Shown here in pieces: positions 60,359 to 64,000 of a DNA stretch of 64,000 nucleotides. This stretch comes from Streptomyces sp. NBC_01754. GTDB lineage: Bacteria > Actinomycetota > Actinomycetes > Streptomycetales > Streptomycetaceae. The notes below the pieces were generated by a model. That model did not search any database. It was not told the origin of the DNA and saw only the letters and a list, made by a program, of their open reading frames with translations. The position numbers and the translations under genes were made by a program. The stretch covers positions 4,526,001 to 4,590,000 of the forward strand of contig NZ_CP109132.1 of assembly GCF_035918015.1 (NCBI RefSeq). Direction: 5' to 3'. The stretch's first letter is position 1, and each line of letters starts with the position of its first letter.

Positions 60359-61672
60359 GTGCTCACCGCGTTCGCCCGAGCGTTCAAGACGCCCGACCTG
60401 CGCAAGAAGCTGCTCTTCACACTCGGCATCATCGTGATCTACCGGTTGGGTGCGCACGTACCGGTCCCCGGCGTCGACTATGCCAAGGTGCAGATCTGCG
60501 TCGACAGCGCCGGCACGGGCGGACTCCTCGGCATGATGCAGATGTTCAGTGGTGGTGCACTGCTGCAGATCACGATCTTCGCGCTCGGCATCATGCCCTA
60601 CATCACGGCCAGCATCATCCTTCAGCTGCTGACCGTCGTCATCCCCCGGCTCGAGGCCCTCAAGAAGGAGGGGCAGTCGGGCACCGCCAAGATCACCCAG
60701 TACACGCGTTACCTGACCGTCGCGCTGGCCGTCCTCCAGGGCACCGGCCTGGTCGCCACCGCGCGCAGCGGCACGCTCTTCAGCGGTTGCCCCGTGGCCG
60801 ACCAGATCGTCCCGAACCAGTCGATCTTCACCACGGTCGTCATGGTCGTCACCATGACCGCGGGTACCGCCAGCGTCATGTGGCTCGGTGAGCTGATCAC
60901 CGATCGCGGTATCGGCAACGGCATGTCGATCCTGATGTTCATCTCGATCGCGGCCGGCTTCCCCGGCGCCCTGTGGGCCATCAAGGAGAGCGGCAAGCTG
61001 GCCGACGGCTGGATCGAGTTCATCACGGTGATCCTCATCGGCTTCGTGATGGTCGCCCTCGTCGTCTTCGTCGAGCAGGCCCAGCGCCGCATTCCGGTCC
61101 AGTACGCGAAGCGGATGATCGGGCGCCGGTCCTACGGCGGTACGTCCACATACATCCCGCTCAAGGTGAACCAGGCGGGTGTGATCCCCGTCATCTTCGC
61201 TTCTTCGCTGCTCTACATTCCTGCTCTAATCGTTCAGTTCTCCAATTCCACCGCGGGCTGGGCGACCTGGATCCAGGCACACTTCGTCAAGGGCGATCAC
61301 CCGTACTACATCGCGACCTACTTCCTGTTGATCGTGTTCTTCGCCTTCTTCTACGTGGCGATCTCGTTCAACCCCGACGAAGTCGCGGACAACATGAAGA
61401 AGTATGGTGGCTTCATCCCGGGTATCCGGGCTGGTCGGCCCACTGCCGAGTACCTGAGCTACGTGCTCAACCGGATCACCTGGCCGGGATCGTTGTACTT
61501 GGGTCTGATCGCTCTTGTGCCGACAGTGGCGTTGGCGGGCTTCGGTGGTGCGAACCAGAACTTCCCGTTCGGCGGGACGAGCATCCTGATCATCGTGGGT
61601 GTGGGTCTGGAGACCGTGAAGCAGATCGAGAGTCAGCTCCAGCAGCGCAATTACGAAGGGTTCCTCCGCTGA
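60359..61672 (+). CDS. secY: Preprotein translocase subunit SecY
   Basis: SecY is the protein-conducting channel. 437 residues with ten predicted helices; the N-terminal FKTPDLRKKLLFTLGIIVIY, the conserved ALGIMPYITASIILQLL and cytoplasmic loop KRMIGRRSYGGTSTYIPLKVNQAGVIP are diagnostic. The GTG start has AGGAGG 6 nt upstream. The stop overlaps the adk ATG by one base, so the two are co-translated. Confidence 0.98.
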   Translation: MLTAFARAFKTPDLRKKLLFTLGIIVIYRLGAHVPVPGVDYAKVQICVDSAGTGGLLGMMQMFSGGALLQITIFALGIMPYITASIILQLLTVVIPRLEALKKEGQSGTAKITQYTRYLTVALAVLQGTGLVATARSGTLFSGCPVADQIVPNQSIFTTVVMVVTMTAGTASVMWLGELITDRGIGNGMSILMFISIAAGFPGALWAIKESGKLADGWIEFITVILIGFVMVALVVFVEQAQRRIPVQYAKRMIGRRSYGGTSTYIPLKVNQAGVIPVIFASSLLYIPALIVQFSNSTAGWATWIQAHFVKGDHPYYIATYFLLIVFFAFFYVAISFNPDEVADNMKKYGGFIPGIRAGRPTAEYLSYVLNRITWPGSLYLGLIALVPTVALAGFGGANQNFPFGGTSILIIVGVGLETVKQIESQLQQRNYEGFLR

Positions 61673-62328
61673 TGCGAATCGTCCTCGTCGGGCCGCCCGG
61701 TGCCGGCAAGGGTACGCAGGCCGCGTACCTTGCCAAGAATCTCTCGATTCCGCACATCTCCACGGGCGACCTCTTCCGCGCCAACATCAGCCAGGGCACT
61801 GACCTTGGCAAGCAGGCCCGCTCCTTCATGGACGCGGGGCAGCTGGTGCCGGACGAAGTCACCATCGGGATGGCCAAGGACCGCATGGCTCAGCCGGACG
61901 CCGAGGGCGGCTTCCTGCTGGACGGCTTCCCGCGCAACGTGGGGCAGGCCGAGGCGCTCGATGCGACGCTCAGTGGCAAAGGCGTCGCGCTGGACGCGGT
62001 CCTGGACCTCGAGGTCCCCGAGGACGAGGTGGTCAAGCGCATCGCGGGCCGCCGCATCTGCCGCAACGACAGCGCGCACGTCTTCCATGTGACGTACAAC
62101 CCGCCGAAGACCGACGGGGTCTGCGACGAGTGCGGCGGCGAGCTGTACCAGCGTGGCGACGACAGCGAGGAGACGGTTCGTACCCGGCTCGAGGTCTACC
62201 ACCGGGAGACGGAGCCGATCATCGACCACTACCGGGCCCAGGGCCTGGTAGTGACGATCTCCGCGCTCGGCAAGGTCACCGAGGTGACCGAGCGGGCCAT
62301 GGACGCCCTCAAGCAGTCCCAGGGCTGA
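61672..62328 (+). CDS. adk: Adenylate kinase
   Basis: Adk interconverts 2 ADP and ATP plus AMP. 218 residues; the P-loop is VGPPGAGKGTQAAYLAKNL (residues 6-24) and the AMP-binding FLLDGFPRNVGQAEAL follows. The LID resembles the zinc type, but the first knuckle reads CRND instead of CxxC; the second is CDEC. A His three residues further on might substitute. Coupled to secY as in most bacteria. Confidence 0.97.
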   Translation: MRIVLVGPPGAGKGTQAAYLAKNLSIPHISTGDLFRANISQGTDLGKQARSFMDAGQLVPDEVTIGMAKDRMAQPDAEGGFLLDGFPRNVGQAEALDATLSGKGVALDAVLDLEVPEDEVVKRIAGRRICRNDSAHVFHVTYNPPKTDGVCDECGGELYQRGDDSEETVRTRLEVYHRETEPIIDHYRAQGLVVTISALGKVTEVTERAMDALKQSQG

Positions 62329-62354
62329 AGCGGGCCCGCCCCACCCGTACCACC

Positions 62355-62394
62355 ACAGTCGGCCGCGGCGCCATCGGGCGCCGCGGCCGACTGT
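62355..62394 (+). terminator. secY-adk terminator
   Basis: A perfect 18-bp stem (ACAGTCGGCCGCGGCGCC) with loop ATCG, 27 nt after adk. Confidence 0.88.
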
Positions 62395-62457
62395 GTGCGC
62401 CGTATCGTGGAGTACGGCATCGACCGTCCCCCACCGCAGGCAGAAAGGCGCCGATCA

Positions 62458-63294
62458 ATGGTGCAGATCAAGTCCCCCGAGCAGATCGCGAAGATGCGCG
62501 AGGCGGGCCTGGTGGTCGCCGCCGTTCACGCCGCCACCCGTGAGGCGGCGGTCCCCGGCGCCACCACGAAGGACCTGGACGAGGCCGCGCGCAAGGTGAT
62601 CGCGGACCACGGCGCGACATCGAACTTCCTGGGATACGGCGGGTTTCCCGCGACGATCTGCACCTCGGTCAACGAGGTGGTCGTGCACGGCATCCCCGAC
62701 GACAGCACCGTCCTCAAGGACGGCGACATCATCTCCATCGACGCCGGCGCGATCGTGGACGGCTGGCACGGCGACGCCGCGTACACGGCCTTCGTGGGCA
62801 CCGGACACGCTCCGGAGCTGGTCGAGCTGTCCCGGGTGACCGAGGAGTCCATGTGGGCCGGTATCGCCGCGATGAAGGTGAACAACCGGCTCGTCGACAT
62901 CTCGAAGGCCATCGAGTCCTACATCCGCCGCCAGCCCCGGCCGGCGACCGGCAAGTACGGGATCATCGAGGACTACGGCGGCCACGGCATCGGCACCGAG
63001 ATGCACATGGACCCGCACCTGCTGAACTACGTCTCGCGCAAGCGGGGCAAGGGGATCAAGCTCGTCCCCGGGGTGTGCCTGGCGATCGAGCCGATGGTCT
63101 CGCTGGGTACGGCGAAGACGGAGGTCCTCGCCGACGAGTGGACGGTCCTCACGACGGACAAGTCCTGGTCCTCGCACTGGGAGCACTCCATCGCCCTCAC
63201 CGAGCAGGGACCACTGGTACTGACGGCTCCGGACTGCGGCCGGGAGCGGCTCGCCCGGTACGGCGTCGAGGCGGCCCCCGACCCGCTGGCCTGA
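62458..63294 (+). CDS. map: Methionine aminopeptidase type I
   Basis: Map removes the initiator methionine from new proteins. 278 residues from the ATG at 62458 (MVQIKSPEQIAKMREAGLVV). Metal ligands are in SIDAGAIVDGWHGDAAYT (two Asp), GGHGIGTEMH (His) and LAIEPMV (Glu), with the last Glu in HWEHSIALTEQG. The frame is open to 62395, but an AAAGG site and family length favour 62458. Confidence 0.97.
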   Translation: MVQIKSPEQIAKMREAGLVVAAVHAATREAAVPGATTKDLDEAARKVIADHGATSNFLGYGGFPATICTSVNEVVVHGIPDDSTVLKDGDIISIDAGAIVDGWHGDAAYTAFVGTGHAPELVELSRVTEESMWAGIAAMKVNNRLVDISKAIESYIRRQPRPATGKYGIIEDYGGHGIGTEMHMDPHLLNYVSRKRGKGIKLVPGVCLAIEPMVSLGTAKTEVLADEWTVLTTDKSWSSHWEHSIALTEQGPLVLTAPDCGRERLARYGVEAAPDPLA

Positions 63295-63366
63295 GGGTCA
63301 GGGCTGGTTTTCCGATCGGCCCAAGTGGGCAAACTTGACGGATTCGTCTTTTGGAACCCGCTGACG

Positions 63367-63372
63367 TAGACT
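63367..63372 (+). promoter_or_regulatory. Possible infA promoter -10 box
   Basis: TAGACT lies 92 nt before infA, with TTCGTC 18 bp upstream as a weak -35. A TTGACG at 63335-63340 is too far (26 bp) to pair with it. Confidence 0.35.
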
Positions 63373-63463
63373 GACTCGTCGGCTCTCGTGCATCAGTGTG
63401 CCCGTATGTCTGCACACCGCTGTGGTGGGAGTCGATCAAGGTAGCCGATTCGAAAGGCGAAGC

Positions 63464-63685
63464 GTGGCCAAGAAGCAAGGTGCCATCGAAATTGAGGGCA
63501 CCGTGATCGAGTCCCTCCCGAACGCCATGTTCAAGGTGGAACTCCAGAACGGTCACAAGGTCCTCGCGCACATCAGCGGCAAGATGCGGATGCACTACAT
63601 CCGCATCCTCCCGGATGACCGGGTCGTGGTGGAGCTCTCTCCGTACGACCTCACGCGTGGCCGGATCGTCTACCGGTACAAGTAG
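63464..63685 (+). CDS. infA: Translation initiation factor IF-1
   Basis: IF-1 blocks the ribosomal A site during initiation. 73 residues with an S1-like OB fold: [40 protein letters not shown] and RIVYRYK. GTG start behind GAAAGG. Heads the infA-rpmJ-rpsM group, whose next members lie past the window. Confidence 0.98.
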   Translation: MAKKQGAIEIEGTVIESLPNAMFKVELQNGHKVLAHISGKMRMHYIRILPDDRVVVELSPYDLTRGRIVYRYK

Positions 63686-63745
63686 ATCTTGCCGCCGCCC
63701 CGTTTCGGCGAGGCGATGGCACTGACCCGGAGAACCTGACATCCC

Positions 63746-63859
63746 ATGAAGGTCAAGCCGAGCGTCAAGAAGATCTGCGACAAGTGCAAGGTGATCCGCC
63801 GTCACGGCCGGGTCATGGTCATCTGCGACAACCTGCGCCACAAGCAGCGCCAGGGCTGA
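63746..63859 (+). CDS. rpmJ: 50S ribosomal protein L36, zinc-binding type
   Basis: A 37-residue protein beginning [20 protein letters not shown] and ending in [10 protein letters not shown]. Cys11, Cys14, Cys27 and His32 form the zinc site of the C+ form. ATG at 63746, 60 nt after infA. Expected to be followed by rpsM, rpsK and rpoA; no rpsM start is visible in the remaining 141 bases. Confidence 0.97.
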   Translation: MKVKPSVKKICDKCKVIRRHGRVMVICDNLRHKQRQG

Positions 63860-64000
63860 CGCACGACCACCTGCATCTCGCAGCTCTTCGCGCGACGCAC
63901 GTACACGTACATACGCAGTGCCCGTCCAAGCCACGGCTGACGACACCTCCGGCGGGGGCCGGGGACCCGGGCGTACCACTTCCTCCCTCAGGGGCGGGGT

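Noticed and set aside
63335..63372. TTGACG and TAGACT as one infA promoter
   Set aside because: The 26-bp spacing is too long for a sigma-70-type promoter.

Overview
The window is a high-GC actinobacterial chromosome segment, almost certainly from a Streptomyces. The reasons are the strong C/G third-position bias, many GTG starts and 1-4 nt stop/start overlaps, a TTG-started 1161-codon rpoB, a 1299-codon rpoC, a NusG with a long acidic N-terminal tail, and the gene order nuo / htpX-yajQ / tRNA-Tyr / rpmG-MaoC-MaoC / murB / aspC / tRNA-Trp-secE-nusG / rplKA / rplJL / rpoBC / str / S10 / spc / secY-adk-map-infA-rpmJ. All calls come from reading the sequence and from family knowledge; no database search was run.

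Region 1 (1-5.6 kb) is the 3' end of the complex I operon (end of nuoJ, then nuoK, nuoL, nuoM, nuoN). Region 2 (5.6-13.5 kb) holds membrane and stress genes (mscL with an unusual zinc-ribbon tail, htpX, a YccF-type and a GlsB-type membrane protein), a two-gene DNA-alkylation reversal operon (ogt-alkB), yajQ, a tRNA-Tyr of the kind used as an integration site in Streptomyces, a lone GIY-YIG-like gene, a NAD(P)-binding protein and a degenerate amidohydrolase. Region 3 (13.7-22 kb) starts with tRNA-Thr, tRNA-Met, rpmG and two MaoC-type dehydratase genes, in the order known next to secE in mycobacteria. It continues with a TetR/MFS efflux pair sharing an operator-like palindrome, murB, an adenosine deaminase-like gene with a downstream NAD(P)-binding gene, and aspC.

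Region 4 (22.2-40.5 kb) is the transcription/translation core: tRNA-Trp, secE, nusG, rplK, rplA, a Met-rich lipoprotein, rplJ-rplL with an attenuator-like leader, rpoB-rpoC, and the str operon rpsL-rpsG-fusA-tuf. Region 5 (40.5-48.4 kb) is an accessory island between tuf and rpsJ: a secreted serine protease, a Tat/lipoprotein PIG-L deacetylase with a long repeat-rich C-terminus, a hemerythrin-like gene remnant, a membrane-anchored protein, a TetR/esterase divergent pair and an Rpn-family (PD-(D/E)XK-like) protein. Region 6 (48.9-63.9 kb) is the S10 and spc clusters (rpsJ to rplO), a 1.7 kb gap containing a GATTCC tandem repeat and a possibly decayed secreted-protein gene, then secY-adk, map, infA and rpmJ.

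No complete new defence system, CRISPR array, insertion sequence or biosynthetic cluster was seen. The most interesting unexplained structure is regulatory: an 81-nt stacked-hairpin RNA element inside the spc operon upstream of rpsH, and a 25-nt hairpin-forming motif shared by the rpsL and rpsJ leaders.
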